Shown here: positions 38,068-46,276 of the stretch, in pieces
Layout of the letters: every line of letters starts with the position of its first letter
Numbering within the stretch: position 1 is the stretch's first letter
Source of the DNA: an uncultured Microbacterium sp.
Lineage (GTDB): Bacteria; Actinomycetota; Actinomycetes; Actinomycetales; Microbacteriaceae
Direction of reading: 5' to 3'
DNA: 64,000 nucleotides
NCBI RefSeq assembly: GCF_900078385.1
Contig: NZ_FLQR01000001.1
Span: 496,001 to 560,000 of the forward strand
The notes under the pieces: model-generated
Database searches by the model: none
What the model saw: the letters and a program-made list of their open reading frames with translations, nothing else
What the model was told of the DNA's origin: nothing
Program-made: the position numbers and the translations under genes

Positions 38068-38139
38068 GCCTCCACTGTGCCAGGGGGTTCCGACATCGGT
38101 ACCGGTCCCGGCCCGCCAAGCCGCCGCCCCCGCGCGAAC

Positions 38140-38145
38140 TAGACT
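38140..38145 (+). promoter_or_regulatory. -10 element of gltX promoter
   Basis: TAGACT ends 7 nt before the gltX ATG at 38153. The hexamer is the same as at ilvD, and again there is no ribosome-binding site. The transcript is probably leaderless. Confidence 0.55.
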
Positions 38146-38152
38146 GGGGCGG

Positions 38153-39667
38153 ATGTCTTCTGCACCCGATCCCCGCACCACGACCGCCTCCGGCTCCGAT
38201 GTCCGCGTGCGCTTCTGCCCGTCGCCGACGGGACTGCCGCACGTGGGAATGGTCCGCACCGCGCTCTTCAACTGGGCGTACGCGCGCCACAACGGCGGAA
38301 AGATGGTCTTCCGCATCGAGGACACCGACGCCGCGCGGGACAGCGAGGAGAGCTACCGTCAGCTCCTGGACGCGCTGACCTGGCTCGAGATCGACTGGGA
38401 CGAGGGCGTGGAGAAGGGCGGTCCGCACGCCCCTTACCGCCAGTCGCAGCGCCACGACATCTATCGCGGCGTGCTCGACAAGCTCATCGCGACCGGTGCC
38501 GTGTACGAGTCGTACTCGACGGCCGAGGAGATCGACGCCCGCAACGAGGCCAACGGCAGGGCGAAGCAGCTCGGCTACGACAACCACGACCGCACGCTCA
38601 CCGAGGAGCAGAGGGCGGCCTTCCGGGCCGAGGGCCGTGAGCCCGCGTGGCGTCTGCGCGTTCCTGACCACGACCTCACCTACATCGACCTGATCCGCGG
38701 CGAGGTGACCTTCCCGGCCGGGTCCTTCCCCGACTTCGTCGTCGTCCGCGCGGGAGGCATCCCGCTCTACACCTTCGTGAACCCGGTGGACGACGCGCTC
38801 ATGGGCATCACCCACGTCCTGCGCGGCGAAGACCTCATGCCGTCGACGGCACGCCAGCTCGCGCTGTACGGCGCGCTCATCGACGCGGGCGTCACGGCGT
38901 ACGTGCCGCGCTTCGCGCACATGCCCCTCGTCCTCGGCGAGGAGGGCAACAAGAAGCTCTCCAAGCGCGACCCCAAGGCGGACCTCTTCCTGCAGCGGGA
39001 CAAGGGCTTCATCCACGAGGGACTCCTGAACTACCTGTCGCTCCTCGGCTGGTCGATCGCCGCCGACCGCGACGTGTTCTCGCGTCAGGAGCTGATCGAC
39101 GCGTTCGACATCGTGAACGTGAACCCGAACCCGGCCCGCTTCGACCAGAAGAAGGCCGAGTCGATCAACGGCGACCATGTCCGGATGCTGGAGCCGACCG
39201 ACTTCGCGGCGCGCCTCGTCCCCTACCTCGCCGCCGCAGGCCTCGTGAGCGAGCCGCCCACGGCCGTGCAGCAGGAGATCCTGGATGCCGCGGCCCCGCT
39301 CGTGCAGGAGCGGATGCAGCTCCTCGGCGATGCTCCCGGACTCCTCGGCTTCCTGTTCCGCGACGAGGTCGTTTACGAGGAGGACGCGCTGAAGGGCCTT
39401 CCCGCCAACGCGGGGGAGGTGCTGACGGCATCCGTCGACGCGCTCGAATCGGTGCCCGGTGAGGCGTTCGACGCCGCGTCCGTCCAGGACGTCCTCTCGG
39501 CCGCCCTGATCGACGGACTCGCGCTGAAGCCCCGCGTCGCGTACGGCCCGCTGCGCGTCGCGGTGAGCGGTCGCCGGGTGTCACCGCCGCTCTTCGAGTC
39601 CATGGAGCTGCTCGGAAAGCCGGAGTCGGTGCGGCGCCTCCGCGCGCTCGTCGCGCACCTCGGCTGA
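38153..39667 (+). CDS. gltX: Glutamyl-tRNA synthetase
   Basis: This 504-residue class I synthetase has the HIGH-type motif [11 protein letters not shown] near residue 23 and the KMSKS-type GNKKLSKRD near 266. The anticodon-binding domain is complete. ATG 38153 is used because [10 protein letters not shown] precedes the conserved [10 protein letters not shown] and the promoter -10 is 7 nt upstream. Most actinobacteria lack a glutaminyl-tRNA synthetase, so this enzyme usually also charges tRNA-Gln with Glu for later amidation. A tRNA-Gln gene follows immediately. Confidence 0.95.
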   Translation: MSSAPDPRTTTASGSDVRVRFCPSPTGLPHVGMVRTALFNWAYARHNGGKMVFRIEDTDAARDSEESYRQLLDALTWLEIDWDEGVEKGGPHAPYRQSQRHDIYRGVLDKLIATGAVYESYSTAEEIDARNEANGRAKQLGYDNHDRTLTEEQRAAFRAEGREPAWRLRVPDHDLTYIDLIRGEVTFPAGSFPDFVVVRAGGIPLYTFVNPVDDALMGITHVLRGEDLMPSTARQLALYGALIDAGVTAYVPRFAHMPLVLGEEGNKKLSKRDPKADLFLQRDKGFIHEGLLNYLSLLGWSIAADRDVFSRQELIDAFDIVNVNPNPARFDQKKAESINGDHVRMLEPTDFAARLVPYLAAAGLVSEPPTAVQQEILDAAAPLVQERMQLLGDAPGLLGFLFRDEVVYEEDALKGLPANAGEVLTASVDALESVPGEAFDAASVQDVLSAALIDGLALKPRVAYGPLRVAVSGRRVSPPLFESMELLGKPESVRRLRALVAHLG

Positions 39668-39680
39668 CACGTCGCTCGGT

Positions 39681-39709
39681 TTGGCGGGGCCCGCGGAGTG
39701 GGCTAAGCT
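39681..39709 (+). promoter_or_regulatory. Promoter of tRNA-Gln
   Basis: The -35 is TTGGCG (39681-39686), then a 17-bp spacer, then the -10 TAAGCT (39704-39709). The tRNA begins 33 nt after the -10. Confidence 0.75.
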
Positions 39710-39741
39710 TGACCTTCGGAACGGCTTCGGCCGGACCACCT

Positions 39742-39813
39742 TGGGGTATGGTGTAATTGGCAACACGGAGGTTTCTGGTACCTTTGTTCTTGGTTCGAGT
39801 CCAGGTACCCCAG
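39742..39813 (+). tRNA. tRNA-Gln (anticodon CTG)
   Basis: A 72-nt cloverleaf is readable. The acceptor TGGGGTA pairs with TACCCCA. The D-arm is GTGTAATTGGCAACAC. The anticodon arm GAGGT-TTCTGGT-ACCTT gives anticodon CTG. The T-arm is CTTGG-TTCGAGT-CCAGG. The discriminator is G, and CCA is not encoded. It sits 74 bp downstream of gltX with its own promoter. Confidence 0.95.
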
Positions 39814-39819
39814 CAAGGA

Positions 39820-39843
39820 AAACCCCCGCTCAGGCGGGGGTTT
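39820..39843. terminator. Terminator after tRNA-Gln
   Basis: AAACCCCCGC (39820-39829), loop TCAG, GCGGGGGTTT (39834-39843). It is a perfect 10-bp stem ending in T residues on both strands, and it also serves the convergent alcohol dehydrogenase gene. Confidence 0.85.
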
Positions 39844-39850
39844 CCTCGTT

Positions 39851-40897
39851 TCAGGACGCCGGATGCGGCGTCACCGGGAGCGGCTCCTCCAACGTGAACA
39901 CCAGGCGCGCCGGCACGGTGCCGTCGAGCACGGCCGCCATCGCGTCGTTGACGGTGGACAGCGCGCGGGGGACCGCGATCACCGTCGTCCGCCCCGCCGC
40001 GTGGAGGTCGAAGACCTCGATGAGATCCTGGCGCGTCCCCACGATCGACCCGATGATCGAGATGCCCTTCAGCACGGTGTCGAAGATCGGGACCGTGAGC
40101 GATCCGTCGGCCGGCAGGGACACGAGGATCATGCGGCCCCCGCGGTTCAGCGCGGCGAAGGCCTGGGAGAACACGGCGGGGTCGACCGCGAGCACGATCG
40201 CCACGTCGGCGCCGCCGAGGCGCTGGATCTCCGCGACGGGGTCCGCCTCCGCCGCGTTGACGACGTGATCGGCGCCGAGTTCGCGTGCCAGGCGGAGCTT
40301 GTCTTCCGTGACGTCGATCGCGATGACGATTCCGCCCACGAGGCGTGCGTACTGCACGGCCAGGTGCCCGAGCCCGCCGATCCCGAAGACGGCGACCCGC
40401 TCGCCGGGCACCACCCGGGCGCCCTTGACGGCCGCGTACGTCGTGACGCCCGCGCAGGTCAACGGCGCGGCATCCAGTGCGGAGACTGCCGCGGGCACCG
40501 GGACGGCGAACCGTGCGTCGGCGAGCACGTACTCGGCATACGACCCGTCGACGGCGTAGCCGGTGTTGTACTGCTTCTCGCAGAGGTTCTCGCGGCCGTC
40601 GACGCAGTAGCGGCATTCGCCGCATGCGTGCCCCAGCCAGGGCAGGGCGACCCGCTGGCCGACGGTGCGGGACGTCACCCCGTCGCCGAGTCGTTCGACG
40701 ATGCCCACGCCCTCGTGGCCCGGCACGAGGGGAAGCGGCGGCTTCACCGGCCAGTCCCCGCGGACCGCGTGGATGTCGGTGTGGCAGAGACCGCAGGCCT
40801 CCACGCGCACGAGCACCTGTCCGGGCCCCGGGTCCGGAATCGGCCGGTCCTCGATGGTGAGCGGCTTGTCGAATGCGGTTGCGACGGCGGCGTGCAT
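39851..40897 (-). CDS. Zinc-dependent alcohol dehydrogenase (AdhP-like)
   Basis: This is a 348-residue medium-chain dehydrogenase. The catalytic zinc ligands lie in CGLCHTD and GHEGVG. The four-Cys structural zinc site is in CGECRYCVDGRENLCE, and the Rossmann motif is GIGGLGHLAVQYA. It oxidises primary alcohols with NAD+. GAGGGGGA precedes the ATG at 40897. An inverted repeat 15 bp upstream suggests local control. Confidence 0.92.
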   Translation of the reverse strand: MHAAVATAFDKPLTIEDRPIPDPGPGQVLVRVEACGLCHTDIHAVRGDWPVKPPLPLVPGHEGVGIVERLGDGVTSRTVGQRVALPWLGHACGECRYCVDGRENLCEKQYNTGYAVDGSYAEYVLADARFAVPVPAAVSALDAAPLTCAGVTTYAAVKGARVVPGERVAVFGIGGLGHLAVQYARLVGGIVIAIDVTEDKLRLARELGADHVVNAAEADPVAEIQRLGGADVAIVLAVDPAVFSQAFAALNRGGRMILVSLPADGSLTVPIFDTVLKGISIIGSIVGTRQDLIEVFDLHAAGRTTVIAVPRALSTVNDAMAAVLDGTVPARLVFTLEEPLPVTPHPAS

Positions 40898-40911
40898 GAT
40901 TCCCCCTCGGT

Positions 40912-40931
40912 CTGATGGTGTTCGCCATCAG
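40912..40931. promoter_or_regulatory. Inverted repeat upstream of the alcohol dehydrogenase gene
   Basis: CTGATGG (40912-40918) and CCATCAG (40925-40931) flank TGTTCG. The dyad sits 15 bp before the ADH start codon. It could be an operator, or a weak hairpin ending the DUF262 transcript. Confidence 0.45.
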
Positions 40932-40977
40932 TCTCCGCGCCGTGCCGTGACGGCGAGGGGGCCAAGGTCCTCCCGCG

Positions 40978-42990
40978 TCAGCGCATCGCGTCGCCGATGT
41001 AGGAGTACTTCACGAAGACCTCCGACGCCCAGCCGGCCTCGTCGAGGACACCCTGCACCGCCGTGAGCATGTACTTCGAGTCCCAGCCCATGTAGAGGTA
41101 CTGCCCCTCGGCCAGTTCGTCCCACTGGCCGTTCCAGGCCATCGCGGGGTAGACCGGGCCGCCGCGGCGCGCGCTGAAGTCGACGACGCTCTGCCGCGAG
41201 TCGGCCCAGAGCCGCTTGAAGATCCGGTTGAAGAGGTACCTGACGTCCTTGACCTCCCAGTGCTCGCCGCGGTATTCGACGTAGTCGAACTCCCGCTGCC
41301 ATCCGCGCGGCCAGCCGCGCCGGCGCTTGGCGTCCAGGACCGGCGTCAGGTTGTCGTCGTCGATGCTCACGACCGCCGGGCGCTCCCAGACGCGGACGAA
41401 GAGGTCGGTCAGGTGCTCGGTCCGCGCGGCGATCGCCGCCGTGCCCCATGCCGGCGTCTCGGCGAGCTCGCGCGTCGGCACGACGCGGCTCCGTGCGTAC
41501 AGCGCGCGCTTCGCGGCGAACGAGGAGTCCAGTGCTCGATCGGCGAGGTCTTCCTCGAGCAGCGCCAGATTGCCGAGCGTCTGCGCGAGCGCGCGGTGGC
41601 TGTTCTGCTCGTCGTCGGTGTAGTCGGCCCAGCGCCGTGCGCCGTCGCCGCTCCAGTCATCCGACGGGGCGAGTGGGAACACGTGCTCGACGTCGAGGCC
41701 CTCGACCTCGTCGACCCCGGACAGGCGTCCGAGGACATAGGGGGCGTGCGGCAGATCGCCGTACTTGAGACCGACGCGCACCCGCTCGTCGGACGGGGTG
41801 ATGCGTGCGATCGCGCGGACGAGCGCATCGCGCCCGTCATCCATCGCCCGGCAGAGCCGCGCCACGAGACGGTCGGTGGAGATCCCGACGATCTTCCGGC
41901 GGAGGAGGAGCGACTGCAGATGCTCGAGCGCCCCGATCAGCTCATCGACGCCCAGCGCCCCGTGGCGGTGATCGCGGTACAGCCGCATGACGAGCGGGTA
42001 CATGCCGCGACCGAACGTGTTGAGGTAGCCGAACTGGCGACCGACCTCGGCATCCGGTGCCGCAGCGGGTTCCAGCAGCAGCCGGTAGATCTCGGAGAAC
42101 TCGCGCCACTGCGTCGCCCGCTCGCGGAGCGTCTCGACGTCCAGGCGCGGGAACTCGTGTCGGAACGCGTCGTAGACGCCGCGTTCACCGGTGACCGTCA
42201 CCTCGCGACCGGTCAGCATCACGAGGTAGTGGCGCCAGAAGCTCCCGATCTGCTGGCCGGTGTTCCGCTCGATCGGCAGCCAGAACTGCTCCTCGATCTC
42301 GCTCTGCTCGGCATGCGAGAGCCCCATCAGGACGTAGTTGTGGATCAGTTCGTGATCGCGCAGCGGCTCGCCCGTCGAGTTGAGGCTCTCGAAGATCTGC
42401 TGGGCGTTGGCCTCCGCGCCGAGCGTGATCGACACGTGCTCGAGACGCTGCAGCCCGCGCCAGATGTGCGCGGCCTCGTCCGGGCGGATCTGACTGCGGA
42501 AGAACGCGTAGTTGTCGTCGAACCGCGATTCGCGCTCGTCGTCGGCGGGGGAGCGGTCTCCCAGCACCACGCTCTCGAACACGTCGGCCCATGCGCGGTG
42601 CGGGCGGAGCTTCGTGCGTGTCGCGTCGTCGGTGCGCACGAGGACCCGTTCGAGCTCGGCGGCCGTCGCCGGGTCGTGGCCGCGCAGCGTGTGATGCAGC
42701 GCCGCGACGAGAAGCATGAGGGTCGTGATCCGCTGCTGCCCGTCGATGAGGACGAGGTGGGCGTCGTCATCGTGCGACGTGCTGGCCGTCGACAGGATCG
42801 AGCCGAGGAAGTGGGTCTCCCCGGCATCGGCTGCGGCGACGGCGCGGATGTCGCCGAGCAGCTGCTCGCACCCGCCGATGTCCCACCGGTACTGGCGCTG
42901 GTACACCGGGACCACGATCGTGGTGTCGGATGCCGAGAGCCAGCCGATCGTGTTGACGGCGGTCGCTTCGACATTCGTGGCGGTGCTCAT
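40978..42990 (-). CDS. DUF262/DUF1524 protein, GmrSD-like candidate defence nuclease
   Basis: This is a 670-residue single-chain protein. The N-terminal DUF262 domain has PVYQRQYRW at residues 28-36 and IDGQQR at 82-87, the nucleotide-handling motifs of GmrS-type subunits. The second half has a DUF1524/HNH-like site LDVEHVFPLAPSDDW followed by a conserved NLALLEEDLADRA. A C-terminal extension of about 100 residues (YRGEHWEVKDVRYLFNRIF) is not part of either domain. GmrSD-family proteins restrict DNA with modified bases. It stands alone, with no methylase nearby. ATG 42990 is chosen over GTG 43011. Confidence 0.8.
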   Translation of the reverse strand: MSTATNVEATAVNTIGWLSASDTTIVVPVYQRQYRWDIGGCEQLLGDIRAVAAADAGETHFLGSILSTASTSHDDDAHLVLIDGQQRITTLMLLVAALHHTLRGHDPATAAELERVLVRTDDATRTKLRPHRAWADVFESVVLGDRSPADDERESRFDDNYAFFRSQIRPDEAAHIWRGLQRLEHVSITLGAEANAQQIFESLNSTGEPLRDHELIHNYVLMGLSHAEQSEIEEQFWLPIERNTGQQIGSFWRHYLVMLTGREVTVTGERGVYDAFRHEFPRLDVETLRERATQWREFSEIYRLLLEPAAAPDAEVGRQFGYLNTFGRGMYPLVMRLYRDHRHGALGVDELIGALEHLQSLLLRRKIVGISTDRLVARLCRAMDDGRDALVRAIARITPSDERVRVGLKYGDLPHAPYVLGRLSGVDEVEGLDVEHVFPLAPSDDWSGDGARRWADYTDDEQNSHRALAQTLGNLALLEEDLADRALDSSFAAKRALYARSRVVPTRELAETPAWGTAAIAARTEHLTDLFVRVWERPAVVSIDDDNLTPVLDAKRRRGWPRGWQREFDYVEYRGEHWEVKDVRYLFNRIFKRLWADSRQSVVDFSARRGGPVYPAMAWNGQWDELAEGQYLYMGWDSKYMLTAVQGVLDEAGWASEVFVKYSYIGDAMR

Positions 42991-43119
42991 GTGCTCCGAA
43001 TCGCTCCTCACAGGGCCAGGTCGAGTTTAGTCGCCGCGCTCCAGAACCCTCGCAGGACGCCTCGGTAGGCTTGCCCGCAGTTGGACCTGTAAAAACGTGC
43101 TGGTCCTCTACGAAAGGGC

Positions 43120-43905
43120 ATGATTCAGATCATGGGTTACATCAAGTCTGCGGCGCTGGAAGAGACGGGCTACGTCGTCCTCGACCGCTACAACAAGGAG
43201 ATCGACCCCAAGGAGTGGCTCGACATCGAGTACGTCGACTGGAAGTCCTCCGGCGACACGCGCTTCGCGCCGCTCGCATCCGCCAAGGGCGAGATCGAGT
43301 GCAACGGCTTCTGGAACCACAAGCCCCCGCGCACCGACAAGGACGGCGTCTGGATCCCGGAGCAGACGGAGAAGGCGCCCACCCTCACCGAGCGTGCGCA
43401 GGAGCCCGGCGCCAACGTCGGTCGCTGCCGCATCATCGAGCTGCAGCCGAACACGTACGCCGACTGCCTCTACAACCTGCACCAGGACGACAACAACCGC
43501 CTGAACCCGGACGGCACCGGCTGGGTCGTGCGCGGCTTCTTCAACCTCACCGACGACAAGACCAGCTACTTCGTCCTGCGCGAGAACCGCACCGACCCGA
43601 GCGAGGAGACCCGCATCGCGCTCCCCGCCGGCGCGCAGCTCATCGTCGACACGCAGCGCCTCTGGCACGCCGCCACGCACGACGGCGACGAGCCCCGCTA
43701 CTGCCTCATCACGTCGTGGACCTCCGGCCCCGAGCTGGACGCGTACATCGAGAAGTACAACGGCGTGAACAAGGTGGAGAGCTACCCCGTCGACCAGGAG
43801 ACGCTGGATGCCGGACAGGCCGAGCAGGCCCGCCGCATCGCCGCCCGTGCGGCGGCCCTCGCCGCGCGCGGCCAGGCGGAGGTCATCGCGATGAGCGAGG
43901 CCTGA
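43120..43905 (+). CDS. Putative Fe(II)/2-oxoglutarate-dependent dioxygenase-like protein
   Basis: This 261-residue protein has no name known to me. The middle looks like a double-stranded beta-helix. It has H121-Q-D123 in NLHQDDNN, a distal H183 in RLWHAATH, and R193 in EPRYCLITSW, 10 residues after the His. That spacing matches the metal-binding H-x-D...H triad and the 2-oxoglutarate Arg of the superfamily. The C-terminal 35 residues are an Ala-rich helix. Two ATGs compete (43120 and 43132), and AAAGGG at 43113-43118 is poorly placed for both. It stands alone between terminators and the DUF262 gene. Confidence 0.6.
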   Translation: MIQIMGYIKSAALEETGYVVLDRYNKEIDPKEWLDIEYVDWKSSGDTRFAPLASAKGEIECNGFWNHKPPRTDKDGVWIPEQTEKAPTLTERAQEPGANVGRCRIIELQPNTYADCLYNLHQDDNNRLNPDGTGWVVRGFFNLTDDKTSYFVLRENRTDPSEETRIALPAGAQLIVDTQRLWHAATHDGDEPRYCLITSWTSGPELDAYIEKYNGVNKVESYPVDQETLDAGQAEQARRIAARAAALAARGQAEVIAMSEA

Positions 43906-43926
43906 GCCGCAGTCCGCCTGACGCGC

Positions 43927-43958
43927 AGAAGGTCCCGGCCGATCGGCCGGGACCTTCT
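43927..43958. terminator. Strong bidirectional terminator
   Basis: AGAAGGTCCCGGCC (43927-43940), loop GATC, GGCCGGGACCTTCT (43945-43958). It is a perfect 14-bp stem between two convergent genes. Confidence 0.85.
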
Positions 43959-43971
43959 GTCGTCTGCGGCG

Positions 43972-45903
43972 TCAGGCCGTGACGAGCCCGCGCACGCGGT
44001 TGCGGTGGCTGATGCGGTGGCCGACCCACAGCGCGAGCGCGATGAGCCCCGCGATGGCGACCCCGAACAGCCACGGCAGGAGGGTCGGGAGGAGGCCCGA
44101 CGTCCCGGCTGCCAGCTGGCCCGTGCCGTCCGCGATCTGGGTGTTCCCGTCGCTGAGCTGGGTCGAGCCGTCGGCGAGCGTGCCAGCGCCGTCCGCGAGC
44201 TGCGTCGTGCCGTCGGCGAGCGTCGTGCTGCCGGTGGACAGTGCCCCGAGGCCCGTGGCGAGGCTGCCGGCGCCCTCCGCGAGAGCGCCCGTGCCGTCGG
44301 CGAGCGAGGTCGCCCCGGAGGCGAGCGTCCCGGCGCCGGTGGCGAGGTTCTGCGCGCCGGCCATGAGGCGGAGCGACCCGTCGTTGAGTCGCTGCGTGCC
44401 GGCGTTCAGCTCGGCGAGGCCGCTCGCGAGCTCACCCGTCTTGCCGGCGAGCGTCGCGCCGCCCGCGGTGAGCTGGCCCGACTTCGAGCGGAGCGTGGAC
44501 AGACCGCCGGAGACCTCCGACGCGCCGGTCTTCAGCTTGCCGAGGCCCGCCGACAGTTCGGCGGACTTCGTCTTCGCCGTCTGGAGGCCGGTCGCGAGCT
44601 CGCCGCTCTTGGCCGCCACGGTGGACAGGCCGCCCGCGATCTCGCCGGCACCGTCCCGCGCGGTCGCAAGGCCGGTCGCGAGGCTCGACGCACCGGCCGA
44701 CAGCGTCCCGACACCCGTCGACAGTTCGCCCGACTTCGTGGCGAGCGTGTCGAGACCCGTCGAGAGGCCCTCCGCACCGGTGCGCAGCGATCCAGCGCCG
44801 GCCGACAGCGTCGTCAGGCCGTCGCGGAGGCCCACGACACCGTCCCGGACGGCGGCGGCCCCGCCGCTCACGGAGTCAGCGCCGGCCTTGATGTTCCCGG
44901 CGGCGGTCGCGAACCCCTGGAGGTACGCGACGACCGTGGCGTTGGCGGGGTCGGCGGACAGCGTCGTGGCCAGGCCGGCGATCGAGTCGCGGAGCGAGCC
45001 GAGGTTCGCTGCGACGTCGGCGGCGCCGGCGGCCACCGGCGCGGCGCCGGCAGCCGCCTGCGTGGCACCGGCGAGGGCCGTCGCGGCGCCGGAGTCGAGC
45101 TGCACGGCGCCGGACTTCACGCTCTGGGCGCCGGTCGCCGCACCGGCGATTCCGCCGGCGAGCTGGGCGGCACCGGATGCCGCGGAGGCGAGGCCGGCGG
45201 AGAGGCTGCCGGCACCCGCCGATGCGGTGGCGACGCCGGTGGAGAGGCGTGCGGCGCCTGCGGAGAGGGTGCCGACGCCCGCGGTGAGCTGCGAGGCGCC
45301 GTCAGCGGCACCGCCGAGACCCGTCGCGAGCAGTGCGCCACCGTCGGAGGCGGTCGTCATGCCGGCGGCGAGCGTGCCGGCGCCCGCGTCGAGGCGGTCG
45401 ATGCCCGCCTTGGCCGTGTCGATGCCCGTGGACAGGCGTCCCGCGCCCGCGGCGATCAGGCCCGCGCCGCCGGACGCCTTCGTCGCACCGGCGTGGAGGC
45501 GCACCGCGCCGTCGCGGTTCGCGACCGTGCCGTCGGCGAGGGTGCCGGCGCCCGTCGCGAGCGTCTGGGAACCCGCCGACAGCGCGGTGGCACCCGCAGC
45601 GGCCGATGCGGCACCGTCGGCGAGCTTCGTCGCGCCCTCGGAGGCCGTCGTCGCACCGTCCTTCACCTGGCCGGCGCCGGCGGAGAGCTCGGAAGCTCCC
45701 GCGGCCAGGCGCTGCGCGCCGTCGGCGACGTCCGATGCGCCGGCCTGAGCACGCGCGGCGCCCGAGTCGAGCTCGGCGGCGCCGGCGGTGAGCTTCGCCG
45801 CCGTCAGGAAGTAGAGGATCGTCATCGCCGCCAGCAGCACGCTGAGGGTGATGACCGTGATGCGCATGCCCAACCCGTGGGCGTGCGTGTCGGTACTCGT
45901 CAT
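43972..45903 (-). CDS. Membrane protein built of X-X-X-Leu-X-X-Gly heptad repeats (YhgE/Pip-related)
   Basis: This 643-residue protein has one N-terminal membrane helix (residues 13-36) and one near the C-terminus (WLFGVAIAGLIALALWVGH). Between them are roughly 80 tandem heptads such as LADGAAS and LSAGAGT, with Gly-Ala at fixed positions. This is the xxxLxxG repeat known from YhgE/Pip-like proteins. A short non-repeat segment (SLRDSIAGLATTLSADPAN, and after) interrupts the array near the middle. The expected form is a long extracytoplasmic rod tethered at both ends. The function is unknown. ATG 45903 is chosen because the membrane helix follows. Confidence 0.75.
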   Translation of the reverse strand: MTSTDTHAHGLGMRITVITLSVLLAAMTILYFLTAAKLTAGAAELDSGAARAQAGASDVADGAQRLAAGASELSAGAGQVKDGATTASEGATKLADGAASAAAGATALSAGSQTLATGAGTLADGTVANRDGAVRLHAGATKASGGAGLIAAGAGRLSTGIDTAKAGIDRLDAGAGTLAAGMTTASDGGALLATGLGGAADGASQLTAGVGTLSAGAARLSTGVATASAGAGSLSAGLASAASGAAQLAGGIAGAATGAQSVKSGAVQLDSGAATALAGATQAAAGAAPVAAGAADVAANLGSLRDSIAGLATTLSADPANATVVAYLQGFATAAGNIKAGADSVSGGAAAVRDGVVGLRDGLTTLSAGAGSLRTGAEGLSTGLDTLATKSGELSTGVGTLSAGASSLATGLATARDGAGEIAGGLSTVAAKSGELATGLQTAKTKSAELSAGLGKLKTGASEVSGGLSTLRSKSGQLTAGGATLAGKTGELASGLAELNAGTQRLNDGSLRLMAGAQNLATGAGTLASGATSLADGTGALAEGAGSLATGLGALSTGSTTLADGTTQLADGAGTLADGSTQLSDGNTQIADGTGQLAAGTSGLLPTLLPWLFGVAIAGLIALALWVGHRISHRNRVRGLVTA

Positions 45904-46225
45904 TGAGACTCCGTTGTTTCGCGCCTGAACGCAGGCGTGGCGGGCACTCCGGCTGGCGCCGGTGGACACGTGATCGGGGAATGGATCGCCGTCCCGACGC
46001 TCCGCGAACGGACCGCCCGCGACGGCTGTGTCGCGGAAGTTCCCCGAAGCTAACAGGCGCCGGACGATTCCCGAGTATTGCCCGCATCGCTCTGGCGGCG
46101 ACACTCAGTCTCAATCGAGGTGAACCTCCGTGCCTTGTAGGCATTCCACAAACGCGGCCGCAGGGGCGCGATCGCGGGCGGCGTCGGCGGATACCGACCC
46201 CGCGAGGAATCCATGCAAAACAACA
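45904..46225. other. Intergenic region between the heptad-repeat gene and the fructose operon
   Basis: This 322-bp stretch has no convincing gene. Reading frames extend into it from the heptad-repeat gene on the minus strand, but they have no start signals. A minus-strand TAGCTT near 46045-46052 is a weak -10 candidate for the heptad-repeat gene. The right end becomes AT-rich as it enters the fructose promoter. Confidence 0.5.
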
Positions 46226-46259
46226 TTGCGTCTGTGTTGATCTCTGTTGTACTCTGTTG
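46226..46259 (+). promoter_or_regulatory. Fructose operon promoter with three 10-bp-spaced operator repeats
   Basis: The -35 is TTGCGT (46226-46231), with a 16-bp spacer and -10 TGTACT (46248-46253). Overlapping it are CTGTGTTG (46232), CTCTGTTG (46242) and CTCTGTTG (46252), exactly 10 bp apart. A CAAC on the upstream side (46221) is the reverse complement of GTTG. This is a fitting site for the DeoR-type repressor encoded directly downstream. Confidence 0.7.
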
Positions 46260-46276
46260 CCGATCGGGAGGTCACC

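Noticed and set aside
44005..45906. Plus-strand 633-codon open frame opposite the heptad-repeat gene
   Set aside because: It is the antisense of a repeat-coding sequence, so it stays open because of periodicity. It has no start signals or known domain.
45904..46104. N-terminal extension of the heptad-repeat protein by 67 codons
   Set aside because: It has no ribosome-binding site, and it would put an unconserved, charged stretch before the membrane helix.
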